Shown: positions 42,464 to 57,230 of the stretch, in pieces
Numbering within the stretch: the first letter of the stretch is position 1
How the letters are laid out: every line of letters begins with the position of its first letter
Assembly: GCA_963978895.1 (NCBI GenBank)
Contig: OZ022246.1
Location: forward strand, 3,448,955-3,512,954
Direction of reading: 5' to 3'
Source of the DNA: Erpobdella octoculata
Lineage: Eukaryota; Annelida; Clitellata; Hirudinida; Erpobdellidae
Length of the DNA stretch: 64,000 nucleotides
Program-made: the position numbers and the translations under genes
Notes under the pieces: model-generated
The model's database searches: none
What the model was told of the DNA's origin: nothing
What the model saw: only the letters and a program-made list of their open reading frames with translations

Positions 42464-45291
42464 TGAGGAAAAGTTGAGAAGCAAAGCGAAAGTGTTGCGG
42501 ACTGATTTGTGGTGGTGCCACGAAGGCATTCCGTCCATTGTAAGACTGAATTATATTATTATTCCATACGTCTAAAGCTGGCCTAGTTGGATCAACAAAG
42601 ACACGATGAGATGGATGGATGGATGGATGGATGGATGGATGGAGAAGAGAGAGAGATAGAGAAAGGAGAGGAAGAGTGCAGACGGTATTTTATAAGTCAG
42701 GGCTTAAGCCGAGGAGAAAGAGAAAAAGTGAGAGAAAGAAAGAGAGAGAAAGAAAGAGAGAAATAAAAGAGAAAGAGCAATGAAGAGCATAAAAAAGAGA
42801 GATAACACTAAGATGACATGCGGGGGAACTTTCAAAGTGACAGACAGACAGACAGGCAGAACGCATCGCCTCATTGAAGTGGTAGAAGATGATTTTTCTA
42901 TGACGTCATAAACAAATTAAAACCACACACACACATACATACGCACACGCACGCATATATACACACGCATGCACACTCATCAAACCACCACACGGAGCCA
43001 ACTGCGAAATGAGATTCAATGAAGTTTATTTACATCCAGACGATTAATTATTCCATCTTAATAACTTTATTACTTACTATTAAATTAAATTAAATTAAAT
43101 TAAATTAAATTAAATTAAATTAATTTAAATTTTATTATTTATAATATTAATTATGGATGGAGTGATGGTGATGATTACGACCAGATATATATTTAAACTG
43201 GATGGCTCCATTATATAGAATCGCATGGAAAGAAAATGGATGGAAAACTTAATGGAACATGGAAATGTTTTAAAAAAGATATAAAAAAAGACGGAAAGAG
43301 AGATAGGGAGAGAGATGAGAGAGAGGAGAGAGATGAGAGAGATGAGAGAGATGAGAGAGAGGAGAGAGTTTTAGTCTGTTCCATCGCTAGCTGTTAGATG
43401 AATGCTAGTACGGTAGGAGTGTATAAAAGTATATAATGATGTTGATGATGATGATGATGATTTTCCATCACACGCGCGTAAGATAAGAAAAATGAGAGAA
43501 GAAAAGAAAAAGAGAAAGAAACGTTAGAAAGGTGGAAGTAGCAGGAATGCCGAGAAGAGTAACAACAACATCAACATGGATACAAACACTCGTTATAATA
43601 ATAACAATAATAATAATAATAATTTATAAATAACACGGTAGCAGCAGCAGCAGCAGTAGTAGTAGTAGTCATAGTAGTTGTAAAATAGTAGTAGTCACTA
43701 GTCATAGTCCATATTCTCTGTCTCTATTATTGAAAGGAAATGTATAAAATAAAGAGAAGGAATGAAAGAATTAATTGGAGAGAAAGAGCATCTGAGTGAG
43801 CGAGCGAGTGAGCGAGCGAGTGAGTGCTGGAGTGAATGAGTGAGTGCTGGAGTGAATGAGTGAGTGCTGGAGTGAGTGATCTTTAACTTGGAGGTTGTAA
43901 ACGTGTTTATCTAGTAGTTGTGTGGCGGTGATGGCATCATGATGATGATAATAAAACCAACAACAAGAAACGCACACACACACACCCGGATAACAACACG
44001 ACCATCAATAACAATATGATGCTGTACGAACACTGGAATGGCTCACTGTAAGAAGATTATGAATGGTGGTGATGATGATGATGATGGGATGGTGATGATG
44101 ATGATGGCCACGGGCCTGGTGGTGGTGGTGGCGACAACGGCGGCAATGACAACGACGATGTCGGGATTGTTTGCCAGCGAGGATATGAAGCAAAAAATCG
44201 ATAGATTTGTTTTTATGATTACCCTGGACATTCGGCATGAAAAACATCATCACCAATTCACCAGCACCATCGTCATCATCATCACCAATTCACTACCACC
44301 ATCATCACCAATTAATTCACTACCACCACCACCACTAACAATTAATATAATCACCAACATCATTATCATAATCTATATTTGGTGATTGAAGATAATAATT
44401 TATTACATCATTATTTGAATCAGAAACAAACAGCCGGTTAACGAAATCGTGTTTACAAATCTTTTCAAAACATAACAAACACAGGCAAACAAACAAACAA
44501 AAAACAACACTTACACAAACCAGAAAACTTTTTCATTAACTTCTACATCACACGAGCAGAATAGGAAATAAATAACAATCTTATCATCGACAGAGGGAGT
44601 AAGGGGGAAGGGGAAAAAAAAGTATCAAATGATTGAATCTGTCATATGAAAACCTCAGTTGGTTGCCAGGGAAGAGATGATGATAGTGTGGTGGTTCACT
44701 CATCATCACCACCACCACCACCATCATAGTCATCAATTTACTGATACACCCCCAACCCATATACCCACCACCCCAACCCACATACCCACCCCCAGTCAGT
44801 CTATCCATTTTCAAACCCACCGAATCACAGCGGCAGAAAAAAGTTTTTAAAAAACTTAATAACTTGTTCGTAGATGTTGTTGTAGTTGTTGTTGTACTAG
44901 AGATGTTGCCTGGTATATTGAATGTTTACATTCTGTTGCTATTTATAACTACTAACGATCTCTGGTTATAAGCAAACACACACACATCAGATCATCACTA
45001 TCATCGCCACCTCAACCACCTCCACAATCATCAACATAGTTACTGCATCATAGAAGGAGAATTACCACCACCTCAGAACGAAGAAGACCACGAAATGAAT
45101 AAAAATAAAAATAATAAAATGAATAAATAAATAATTTTTACTACGTCTATTTTCTGGTGGTTGTCATGTCCTAGGATTTGAGAAAAAATATATATGTAGA
45201 CATAAAAATATTTGAAAAATGTTTTCATACCACCCAGGTGTGCACAGTGCACACCAACGATGTATTTCTTGTGAATTCTTATGAATGTGAC

Positions 45292-45328
<37 letters not shown>

Positions 45329-45743
45329 AAATCTTTCTTCCAGTCAGCCGGCAGATTGGAAAGCTACCAGACGTCATCAGTATTTACAAACATCATCATC
45401 ATCATCATCACCGTCATCATAGTGTATAATATATTAGGATAAGTAATGAGGATGATGAAACTTTTCATTTCATAGCGGTAGTAGTAGTAGTAGCAGCTGC
45501 AGTAGTAGCAGTAGTAAGTAGTAGTCATCAATAGTAGTACATATAAAGAATATAACGAGTTTGTAGAAATGTCATCAAAGCTAGACAGACAGGAGCAGTA
45601 GACCATGAGCAGGTAGCCAGGTAGGCAGGTAGGTAGGCAAGCAGGTAGGTAGGTAGGCAGGCAGACACGTAGGCAGACACTCGGACGTTTCAGATGAGTA
45701 TAAGAAGTTAATTTCTTGAGTTGTGATGAAGACGACGACGAAG

Positions 45744-45801
<58 letters not shown>

Positions 45802-45917
45802 ATGATGATACCGATAGTGGTGATGATGATGATGAGAACGATAGAGAGGAGAAGCGAGGCATACAAGAGAGTAATTGTTAGTATATGAGTAATCAATGTT
45901 TCCCTGCTCCAACTTAC
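41677..45917. other. ZMIZ upstream intron, second part
   Basis: Repeats: (GA)n 42389-42461, (GATG)n 42608-42645, CAG/ACAG run 42840-42856, (AAATT)n 43079-43126, GAGA-rich 43290-43370, AGC/AGT 43635-43690, GAGT units 43795-43880, CCA/CAT-rich 44240-44340 and 44700-44730, (TTA)n 45293-45327, AGGT/AGGC 45609-45665, (ATCT)n 45744-45801. No exon recognised. Confidence 0.75.
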
Positions 45918-45983
45918 CTGTTCGCCAGGGGGTCTCTCAACTCCAGTAGCAAGTATTTCAAGTAAGACACCAGTAGCCAGCAT
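45918..45983 (-). CDS. Candidate upstream ZMIZ coding exon (weak)
   Basis: On the minus strand an ATG at 45983 opens a 22-codon frame, MLATGVLLEILATGVERPPG-EQ, that ends at a perfect donor CAG|GTAAGT (45917). Its phase (0) suits the exon A acceptor. There is no acceptor just upstream in frame, so it would be a first coding exon. The spacing of Leu, Glu, Arg and Glu-Gln faintly recalls ELLDWCGDPRAFQRPFEQ of vertebrate ZMIZ1. This is a guess; it may be a lone cryptic donor. Confidence 0.25.
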
Positions 45984-46899
45984 ACCATTGTATCAAACCA
46001 CATCAATGTTATCACAACAGCACCATCACATCAATGTTATCACATCATTATTATCACAACAATATCGTGACAACACTGTTATCACATCGACACCGTCACA
46101 CAACTATCACGAACAGTATCCTCCTTACTACCAAATCAATCAATTATTATCAATGAAGTTATTATTATATTATTTTCAAGAAATTGTCACACACACACAC
46201 ACGCGGAGGTCACAATCACGCCACGTCAACTGCATTATCGTGACACCCATCACAACGTCACCTATACTGGATGCACTCAGGCTAAGAAGGAGCAAAAATA
46301 GAAGTAGAAGAAGAAGATTGCTAATCGAAGGGAAGGAACAATTTAAAGAAATGATTACTAATAAATATACACATGATGATGTTAATAATTATGATGATGA
46401 TTATGTAATTATTTGATTAGTAATGATGATTGCAATTTTATGTGTCTGCAATGTGGCGGAATCGCATCATCATCATCACCATCAGCAGCAGCACTATCGT
46501 CATCATCATCACCATCAGCAGCAGCAGTATCGTCATCATCACTTATTTCTCACAGTCTCTTCTCCCAAGTTTGCAAATCATTTTGTCCAAATTCTTTTCT
46601 GATTTCTCTTTTTCTTCGACATATTTGAAGATGCTTAGAATATTAGAAGACATAGTGGTGGTGGTAGTAGTAGTAGTATTAGTAGTAGTAATGGTAGTAG
46701 TAATAGTAGTAGTAGCAGTAAATTTTCATTATATCAGAGTAGTTGTAGAAATTCATTATATTATATAACAAGAAAACATTAAAAAATCGGTTTTTACAGA
46801 AATCCCTCTTATATTACAGTATTCGCCATCTTTTCATTTAATGCAAATTTTTCTTTTAAAACGACATTTTCCAAAATTTATAAATGTAACTAATTATAT

Positions 46900-47050
46900 A
46901 ATTATGTTTGATGTGTTGCTGTTTTCAAACACAGATAATTATTTTGTTGAATTATCAAAAAACATCAGTAAACTTAATAGAATGCATTGTCACAATGAGC
47001 GGGTCTGTTTCAAATTTCAGCTCGATTGGATGACGGTAAGTTAGTTAATT
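46900..47050 (+). repeat. Dispersed repeat R1, diverged fragment
   Basis: Shares ATAGAATGCATTG, a G-rich GAGCGGGT/GTTCGGAGGT block, TTTCAAATTTCAGCTC/TTTAAATTT..AGCTC and GGTAAGTTAGTT/GGAAGTTAGTT in the same order as R1 copies 1 and 2. An older copy of the same family. Confidence 0.6.
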
Positions 47051-48527
47051 TTCACATTCAAGCAAGCAAGCAAGCAAAACTGGCGGTGAAGTTAACATAA
47101 GGGATTTAATACATATATATATATGTATGTATGAGTGCACTGTTCACGTGACGTGACAAGGAAGGAAGGAAAAATGGAGGAGAGAGAGAGAGAAAGAGAG
47201 GTGTACCTACTTAGTCAAACAAAGAGGAATAATTCTCACATTAATGAGGTCCTGGTAGTAATAGAAGGAATGTTCATGCATGAATTTAAATCTTTCATTT
47301 TGAAAAACGTTATTCAGAAACTTTATAATGTGTACTTATTATACAAATTATGTGAATTATTATTATTCAATTAGAAATATTAAAACATTTATTTATTTAA
47401 TTGTGCAGACTGTAATGATTATTATTTATTATATAATTCTTTTCAAAAGTTATTCTTTTTAATACCATTTAATTATTCTAGCTGTGATATTCATTTTAAC
47501 CACGATAACCACCACCATAATCGTCATCATAACCACAGTGATTAACTTTCAACAGGGAGAGAAAGTGAAACTCCTAATAAAGCACTACAACTTAACTACT
47601 AGCTTACTTTCTAGCTAGTTAGTAAACAAGTAAACATCAAGTCCCTGTTGAGAATATTAAATATATCATCATCATCATCTCAAGATCTCGAGTTGTACAC
47701 AACTAGCCACTCCACAACAGCTCTATTGAATGAACCTACCTACCCACATACTCATCCACCAGATCACCCCCCCTAGCCAGCCAACCCCCCCTAGAAGTAG
47801 ACAAATAGAATGAAGATGAAAACAAATACTTCATATAAGATATTTTCTTTCAAAACCAGAAAGAAAGAAAGAATGATGAAATAAAAGAAATGAGATGGAT
47901 TATTAATACACATTTGCAACCCCCAATCATTGACCTTCTACAAAAAATATGGCCTAGTTTAGTCAAAATTTAAAATTATTTTTTATGCTAAAGGGAACTT
48001 GAAACAACCCCATCATGTTCAAATATAACTGACTATCATTATTCTACCCAACCTTAATAAATAAATAAATAAACAAATAAATAAATACAATTATTTATCA
48101 AAAAGAATAAATTCACCCATCTAATCTGCACAGAGCCCATCAATCCTTTCTCTCAATCTCTTTATGACTCAAGTCAGATTGATGTCATACTTATTTATAA
48201 TGATGAAATCACCATGTCATATTTATTTATTTATGACATCACCATGTTATATAGCACACATTTCACTGTGTGTGCATGAAATGCTCTATACATATCACCA
48301 ACATGACATTAAATTACAATTTATGAGATGCACTCCCCCCTCCATGGTCTCTTCCTTTTCCCTGAAGCACCAATGTTATTTTATTTTTCGGTGTGGGGGA
48401 TTTAGGGGTAAGGATAAATTGCTCGTGCTGATTTGTATGCTCTACCATACACATGTAGTTGGATTGGGACATTTGTGAGTGGATGGATGAACATATGGAT
48501 TGATGTGCAAGAAACATACACAAATAC

Positions 48528-48569
<42 letters not shown>

Positions 48570-49245
48570 CAGATATTTCAGGGTTGCAGACTCGCAGGAA
48601 CATTTGTTCTTTTTCTGTTGCCCCTTATTTGTTTTTGTGATAACTGACTTTGTTTTCATGAATAAACTTTTAAAGCCAAAAAATAAATAAAAAATATTTA
48701 TTTATAAATTTCACTTTCGGACAATGAATGAAAACTAAGACTCCGACTTGGAAATAAATCAATAACAATCTGGTCATATATATTTACACACAATAATCAC
48801 TCAATGTCGAACTACTTTAGACCTCAATTTCCTTGCCTGTACATATGAATAACTTCACATGCATTTGTATATATATTATCGATTAAAAAATATCGATGAT
48901 TTTGCAGAATTAATTTTGTCAACGCTTGAAATTTGTTTATGCATGATAGAGCCCATCACTTGTTGATTTGCAGGTCCAATCTGGCTCGTCTGCCTTTCTG
49001 TCCAGCCCAGTTCATGGGCTCAAAATTCTTGGCCCGGCGCCCCGTAGACACAAAATTCTACGTTTTTACAGGCCAAATTCTCAAGGCTGTGCAGGTGCCA
49101 ATGTTTTGGTTCGAGTTTACTGTACTTTCGCGTCTACAAGACTGGAGTTACGGATAATTCCAGTGCAAATTGATACATAGTTGCATACCATTGAAAGCTC
49201 ATAGTAGCCCCCTTGAAAGATCAAACAACCGTCCAAGACTTTAAA
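47051..49245. other. Upstream non-coding DNA, mixed
   Basis: Contains (TA)n 48530-48563 and short GA, TAAA and CAT runs. The GC-richer segment 48970-49160 is open on the plus strand in two frames but shows no family signature; it is treated as unique non-coding or an old element. Confidence 0.45.
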
Positions 49246-49545
49246 TTCAAGCCGAATGTATTTAGAATAACCGTCGAATGTATTTAGAATAACCGTCGAA
49301 TGTATTTAGAATAACCGTCGAATGTATTTAGAATAACCGTCGAATGTATTTAGAATAACCGTCGAATGTATTTAGAATAACCGTCGAATGTATTTAGAAT
49401 AACCGTCGAATGTATTTAGAATAACCGTCAAATGTATTTAGAATAACCGTCAAATGTATTTAGAATAACCGTCGAATGTATTTAGAATAACCGTCGAATG
49501 TTTTTAGAATAACCGTCGAATGTATTTAGAATAACCGTCGCTTGC
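49246..49545 (+). repeat. 22-bp minisatellite
   Basis: About 13 units of GTCGAATGTATTTAGAATAACC, almost identical; a CAAATG variant occurs in two adjacent units (about 49428-49460) and one TGTTTTT variant near 49500. It has a low level of divergence and no spacers. Confidence 0.95.
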
Positions 49546-49904
49546 AATTTCTTCTCAAAAACTGTTCTATATCTGGCATCATTATTCAATCAAGTAAATC
49601 TTGCTAATGAAATCTTTTTTTTTAATTGGAACATTGTCAACATCTGAAGACGTTGCTATTAAAACTACTAGTGATCACTTTTGTATCACATTGTCAGCAA
49701 AATACACAATGTATCAAAAATGGTGATACACGTATCTTTTTACTTTTTAAAAAAAATCTAGATAATACTAAATTTCTAAATTTTCACATTTTTCGTTTCC
49801 GATTTTCAAAACCAATAATTTTTCTTTTCCACCTCTGAGGTCCTGGATGCCAAATTATAAAAAAAATGATAACCCTTATAGTATACATAATAATCCTCCA
49901 TATA

Positions 49905-50090
49905 CTTTGGCCTGGGATATGTTTTTTGGCCATACAAAGTAAAATAATGAACAATTTTTTAAAATCTTTCCTATACGTTTCTCGTCTTTGAGAACTACGT
50001 CCCTACTGAATTCCGTTGAAACTGCTCCAGCGGTTTAAACTTGTAGAAAAGACAAAGTCATTTATATATATACCAGCGGAGTTACCCAGC
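49905..50090 (+). mobile_element. Retroelement 3'-tail-like repeat, copy 1
   Basis: Contains TTTTTTGGCCATACAAAG, then GTCCCTACTGAATTCCGTTG, CTGCTCCAGCGGTTTAAACT and a trailing GACAAAGTCATTTATATATA. The order (estimation of a base, 'CCAGCGGTTT', 'GACAAA', TATATA) matches copy 2 at 50310 and resembles 3' tails of RTE-type LINEs or their SINEs in invertebrates. Family assignment is an inference. Confidence 0.55.
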
Positions 50091-50309
50091 GTTGCCCGTG
50101 TTTTTAGAGGGTTTTCTCTCTTTCGCTAACATTTCCTTCCCCGCTTGCTCCTTCTCCCACTTCCTCTCCCTCTTAACTTTTTGCCCATAAAAATTAAAAT
50201 AGATTTACTAAAAGTTGCTTGAAACCTTAAAACGTTGTTACGTAAATTGAATTTGAATTTTGTTACGCAATAACCTTTGATGTTCGTACATAGGCATTTT
50301 TGCCATGGA

Positions 50310-50455
50310 AGGTTTTTTGGCCATAAAAAATTTTAAAAAATGTTTTATTTGAGATCTTCGTCCATGCCAAATTTCCTTAAAATTGGTCCAGCGGTTTGGA
50401 TTTGCATAGAAGACAAACAAACATACAGACATTTTTATATATTATGCATATAATA
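50310..50455 (+). mobile_element. Retroelement 3'-tail-like repeat, copy 2
   Basis: TTTTTTGGCCATAAAAAATT, then GTCCATGCCAAATTTCCTTA, TGGTCCAGCGGTTTGGATTT and GACAAACAAACATACAGACA before TTTTATATATTAT. It is aligned by eye with copy 1, about 400 bp upstream. Confidence 0.6.
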
Positions 50456-51913
50456 ACATTAAAATAGATATATAATAACATTAGAAGAACGTATTTATCA
50501 CAATGTCATTGTCAATGAAAGTGACTACTGACACAAAAGCTGAGACCAAAACTCTGGCATCAACTTTCAAGACATGAGCACTAACACAATGGGCCACCAT
50601 TTAAGAAGCAAAGAGCTGAAGATTTGTAGATATTGAATGAAAGCAACAATGAAATGAAGAAAGAAAGAAAATGAAAGACAGATGACAATATAAGGACACT
50701 CTGTCATGCATACCTTTCTAGCTACCTACCTACCCTACCCCACCACATCACCCATCAACTTATAATACAACTCACCAAATCTCAATCACCAGAGTTACAA
50801 ACACACCCGAACAAAGAAGAGAATTGGGAACACACACACAATAAAATTATTAACAAATTCGTCCTAAGAAGTTAACTGAATAGAAGAAAAAAATATCTTC
50901 AATTTGACAGTAGCTGTCTGTCACATACTTCTTCTTCTTTTCTTATTCACTCACTCACTCAAATTTTGGACATCCAAAACATGCATAATTTTATCTATTT
51001 ATTATTATTGTTGTTGTTGTTGTTGGCTGAATTTCAAGGTCGCTCAATCAATCAATTTTTCTTTTTAATCATTCAATAAGTTTTTTCTTATATAATCATT
51101 CACTCATTTAATCATTCACACATTCAATCATTCACTCATTCATAGGGAGAAGTTCAAAAGACATCAGGATGAAAGATAAGCTGTAGAATTGAACAGAGAC
51201 AGGAGTGAATTCACCATGCATTCATTCAAATCAAGCAGCAAGTGAATTCATTCCATTCAACAATAACGACCCCAAATAGGTAATTCATCTCTCCATACAT
51301 TCACAAATGCATTAACCAATTTAAGAACTTATTTAGCCATCAATTCACATGGTCAATGAATTGCACTTATGATGCACATTGCAAACACATACACATACAT
51401 ACACACTAGCACACAATAAAAGCCAAAGAATTGATTTGAAAATGAAGAGCAAGGACATAAAAGGATGAGTCTATAGCAACTGGGATGTAAAACTGTGCCA
51501 TCATTATCATCACTTGCATCATCATTCCAGTCAGCAGCATCATCCAGAAGGTTGCAGAGAACAAAATGTTTTGGAAACAAATTCCTCACAATTAGTCACC
51601 ACATCATTATCATCATCATCTTGTTATTACAAACAGCATCATCAATATCACCTAGAAAAAATGAGTGAGTGAGTGAGTACCATGGACCAGTAAAGTTGAG
51701 AAGCTACTGGTAGACTACAAACTCATCACTTTGTTTCAAATTATCCCACCACATAGCCATCCACCACCACCACTACCACCCACATCCACAACAACAGCAT
51801 CATTACCATCACCAACAACATAATTACCAATAACTGCATTATTTTTAACCTTGCTGTTGTAACTGGTTACAGGAAGAGGATCAGCTGATATATTGTGCTT
51901 TTAACCTTTTTAA

Positions 51914-51953
<40 letters not shown>

Positions 51954-52524
51954 TGCTGTTTTAGAAAATTTCCTTGATATCTCAAATTTACCAATATGTA
52001 AACCTCCTTAACCCCACTTCATAATTATCATCATCATCGTCATTACCATTTAAACATGGTTACTGCTTCCACTACAATTATTACAATTTTTGCATCCTCT
52101 TATGAATATCAATGTATATAATTAGATATTTGCTTATAAATATCAAATTATACAGAACAACTAACTATTGGTACTTAGTAACCGGTCCTTAAAATCAGTC
52201 ATGAGCAATATTAGGAAGATTGAAGATAACATCAAAATAATAACTCACCACATAGCTAAGTGAGAGAAAGAGAGAAAAACAGAAAAAGGAGAGAGGTGAT
52301 GTATTTATAAAAACCAAAACAATGTTGATGATGATGAAATAAAGCCAGTAAGTTGGTTCTTAGTTATTTTATGTGCATGTCTGTGTATGAAACACAGCAG
52401 AAGATCAAGTGAACTTTTAGCTTAATCATAATTCATATGCAGAGCTAATTTTAAGCACCATTATTCCTCTCTCCCCTTCCTCCTTCTTATGCTCTTGCTC
52501 ATCATCATTACTGTTTTCCTTTTC

Positions 52525-52572
<48 letters not shown>

Positions 52573-52597
52573 TATATATATCTGGTGTCTTGCTATG

Positions 52598-52631
<34 letters not shown>

Positions 52632-53403
52632 TGTATGTATGTATGTATGTATGTATGTATGTATGTATGTATATATGTATGTATGTGTGTATGTTTGCAA
52701 AATGGAAACTGTTGTTAAAAACATAGTGATGAAAATAAAGCTTAAAATAAAATTCCTGCTTCGAATCAGCAATTCATTATAAATTCAAAATTAATTAATT
52801 AATTAATTATTAAAAAATTAAAACAGTGAAGTGCTAAAAAGAACAACAAGACGATAAAAACAACAACTACAGTCTTGAACAACAAGAGTCAAAAGTTGAA
52901 AACGATAAAAAACAGACAGAGATTATGAGCAAAATAACTCTCTTATGAAAATGATCAACATGTGTGAGTCTGAAAAGCAGATGTACATACATGTAAACCT
53001 CCTGTTGTATTTTATTAACACATGTAGTAGTAGACATCATAACACGACTGCTCACAATCAGTTACGATGTACAGTTTAGTAATAATTCTATATTATCTAT
53101 ATTTCTATAATATTCATGCTGGTAATCCAGCTAATCTGCTAATCAGCAAGCTAATAGCTAATCACAATATAATATATAATAAACGTAAAACATCATAATT
53201 AATATTTGGTATATTATCTTATGAACGAAATAATCGAATACTTTTAAATAGATATAAAACACTAAAATGTCAGCTTTAGTAAAATAACAATTTAATTAAC
53301 ATTTAAAAACATTCATCATTACACAAACAAAACAAGTCGATTAACCGTGTGTATAGAAATTTATTTTGAAAATCTATAAATAAACTATAACAAAGAAAAA
53401 AAT
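50456..53403. other. Upstream non-coding DNA, AT-rich
   Basis: Contains CAT-rich and ATC-rich short runs, an AAT run (51912-51952), (TA)n 52528-52580 and (TATG)n 52600-52690. No coding region recognised. Confidence 0.6.
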
Positions 53404-53409
53404 ACTTAC

Positions 53410-53830
53410 ATACAATTTAATTAGCAACAGCAAGAAGCCAATGGAGCAACCAGAACTGATTTTAATGTTAAAAGTAGCAAACGATAAAAGAGTACTGTCC
53501 GAAAGCTTGTTTACGTTCCACCGATGTTCGAAATCTGCCGCGATATGAAATAAATTTAAATCGTAACGCTATCAATACCGAGTTGAGTACGCACAAAATT
53601 AAATTAACCCAGAGATATAATAAAAAAAAATAATAATTGTTTTATTTATAATAAATATATTTTTTTTTTAAATCACAGAAACAACGCGATATCGAGCCTT
53701 GCTGGGAAATTTTAAGTTGTAAACAAGCCCAACGTCTAGTAGGTGTCTATGATGAGTGAATATCATCGGCGCGCATTGGTGCGATTAAGCAACTATGTGC
53801 TTCGCTTCGTCGCTAATGTTCAGATTTACG
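53410..53830 (-). promoter_or_regulatory. Possible ZMIZ upstream exon and promoter (weak)
   Basis: A repeat-free island between arrays, with CpGs, a CCAAT in minus orientation (GCACCAATGCGCG, about 53770) and a consensus donor TAT|GTAAGT at 53410/53409 on the minus strand. It could be a non-coding first exon of ZMIZ. Transcript data are needed; no protein similarity was seen. Confidence 0.25.
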
Positions 53831-53944
53831 CTGTTACATTCGGATAGCAGTGATGATGATATTTTATTATTAATAATAACGGTGGTGGTGATAGTGATGC
53901 TGTTGATGGTGGTGATAATAGTAATGATGGTGATGATACTAATG

Positions 53945-54207
<263 letters not shown>

Positions 54208-54550
54208 ATTTATAAACTATATTTTGGAATGTTTTGCTATTGTTGGGAAAAAAGATTGGTTCAAATTTCTCAAGTCTCGCTTGCGTTTGCCTTTCCCATC
54301 CTAGCTACCTGTGTGTTCCTTCCTCTATATCCCAGTTCATAATTTTTCTTATATTTAATGAGCTAAAAAAACCCTTTGCAGTTGCGTTGTGAGGCGTTCG
54401 ATGGATTAAAAAAAAAGGGGGGAGAAGAACATTGAATCGAGAGCGACAGCAACGGTGATCAATATCAAAAAACGAAGCGTGGAGTGATGACAAATGTGCG
54501 ACGTAGAACAAAAAAAAACAGCTTGATTGTGTTGTACGTTTACTATTGAA

Positions 54551-54552
54551 AA

Positions 54553-54640
<88 letters not shown>

Positions 54641-54672
54641 AGTGAGAGAGAGAGAGAGAGAGTAAGAGAGAG
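54551..54672 (+). repeat. (GA)n microsatellite
   Basis: GA tract with single AA and GT interruptions. Confidence 0.95.
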
Positions 54673-55473
54673 GGGAGTTGTCGGTGTCAGTGTACTTCTA
54701 AATGTTTCATTGTGTCTCAGCAGAAGTACGCACCTGACCTGCCTCAGAACAAATAAACTATAACTATCGCGGCTCCTACTATTACCATTAAGATCGAACC
54801 ATTTGCTTTATGGGGGCGGTATCTTTATTCATTCTTTGTTCTTTCTCTCCATCTTCCTCTCTCCATCTCTCCATCTCTGCATCTCGATGTCTTCATTTAA
54901 CTCTTATCTTTTCTTTCTTAGCGTTCCTTCTTTCTCTTTCACCACGAATTGTAACCAACCTGGATTCGATGAGAACCTGAGCCGCCAGCCCATTGTTGGC
55001 GCTTGAAGACAAGAATCACATCACCTGGACGATGCCGTAGTAGTTAGTAGTTAGTAAGAAGTAGGAATTCACCTGCTCCTTCGTCTTAATCACAACAACG
55101 AACACACACACACACACACACACACATAATCCTAATCTCAGCTGATCGGTCACTCGCTTGTGGGACATATTTGAAATTGTTCGCTAGTGAAAAGTCGATA
55201 GTATGATATTAGTACGCGGCTCTTTTTGGCCTCTGAACAGTGATTTGTGATTTTAGTCGTTAATTGGGCGCACAATGAAGAAGTCGAAATCGGCGTTGCT
55301 TTCTTTCTGTTCTTGACGTTGGGCTGTTGTAGCTGTCCGCTAGTTGAGAGGCGTGACATGCACGACGACAATGGACGACAACTAATAGAGGAGGAGAGAT
55401 GTGAATGGAAAGTGAGAGGAGCCGAGATAAGAGAAATATTAGAGCGCGTGCACTTCTGTGAGACTTGATAGTT

Positions 55474-56176
<703 letters not shown>

Positions 56177-56324
56177 TACTAATAATCAGAACCAGAATAA
56201 ATTAGTACCGCGGAAGGGCACAACAAGCATAACATTAGAAAAATAAAGGATAATTTGTGGGGGGGGGGTCAGCGAAATAGGGAAATGGTCGAATATTTGC
56301 CGGTCAACATAACACAACCAAACG

Positions 56325-56739
<415 letters not shown>

Positions 56740-57084
56740 AAGTGTGTTCGAGTGAGAGAAAAAAATCTTGAAAAAACGTGAACTTCAAAAAGCGAAAAAG
56801 AAACTAGATTCAACTAGATTGTAACATAGAACGATTACAATCTCACAAACTTGCGTTCAACTAGAGGTAAAGTGTCCACCAATGAAACAGCGCCGTACAA
56901 ACTCCCCGGGAGATGGGTGCTCGATGAAAAGCCTATTTAGCAGCTTGTTAGCTGTTCTCTTTTCGAGTTACTTTACTTTTAAAGTCTCAAGGTTTTATCG
57001 TCTGGATGTGTCTGTCGGCAGGTAGCGCTCGAGTTTCTTTGTTTTCGTCTCTTTGCTTTGATTTCGACGGATAAATTAAGCACC

Positions 57085-57230
57085 TGGATCAGTGATTCAG
57101 TGGATCAGTGATTCAGTGGATCACTGATTCAGTGGATCAGTGATTCTGTGGATCAGTGATTCTGTGGATCGGTGATTCAGTGGATCAGTGATTCTGTGGA
57201 TCAGTGATTCTGTGGATCACTGGATCAGGG
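57085..57230 (+). repeat. 16-bp minisatellite
   Basis: Roughly nine units of GTGGATCAGTGATTCA and its GTGATTCTG variant, so a GATC recurs every 16-17 bp. Confidence 0.9.

Noticed and set aside
48933..49180. Two overlapping plus-strand frames in a GC-richer segment
   Set aside because: No recognisable family, no start or splice context, and no support on the opposite strand; could be an old element but not called.
49246..49545. CRISPR-like array (also 29656-29835)
   Set aside because: Units are directly contiguous, with no unique spacers, in a eukaryotic genome.
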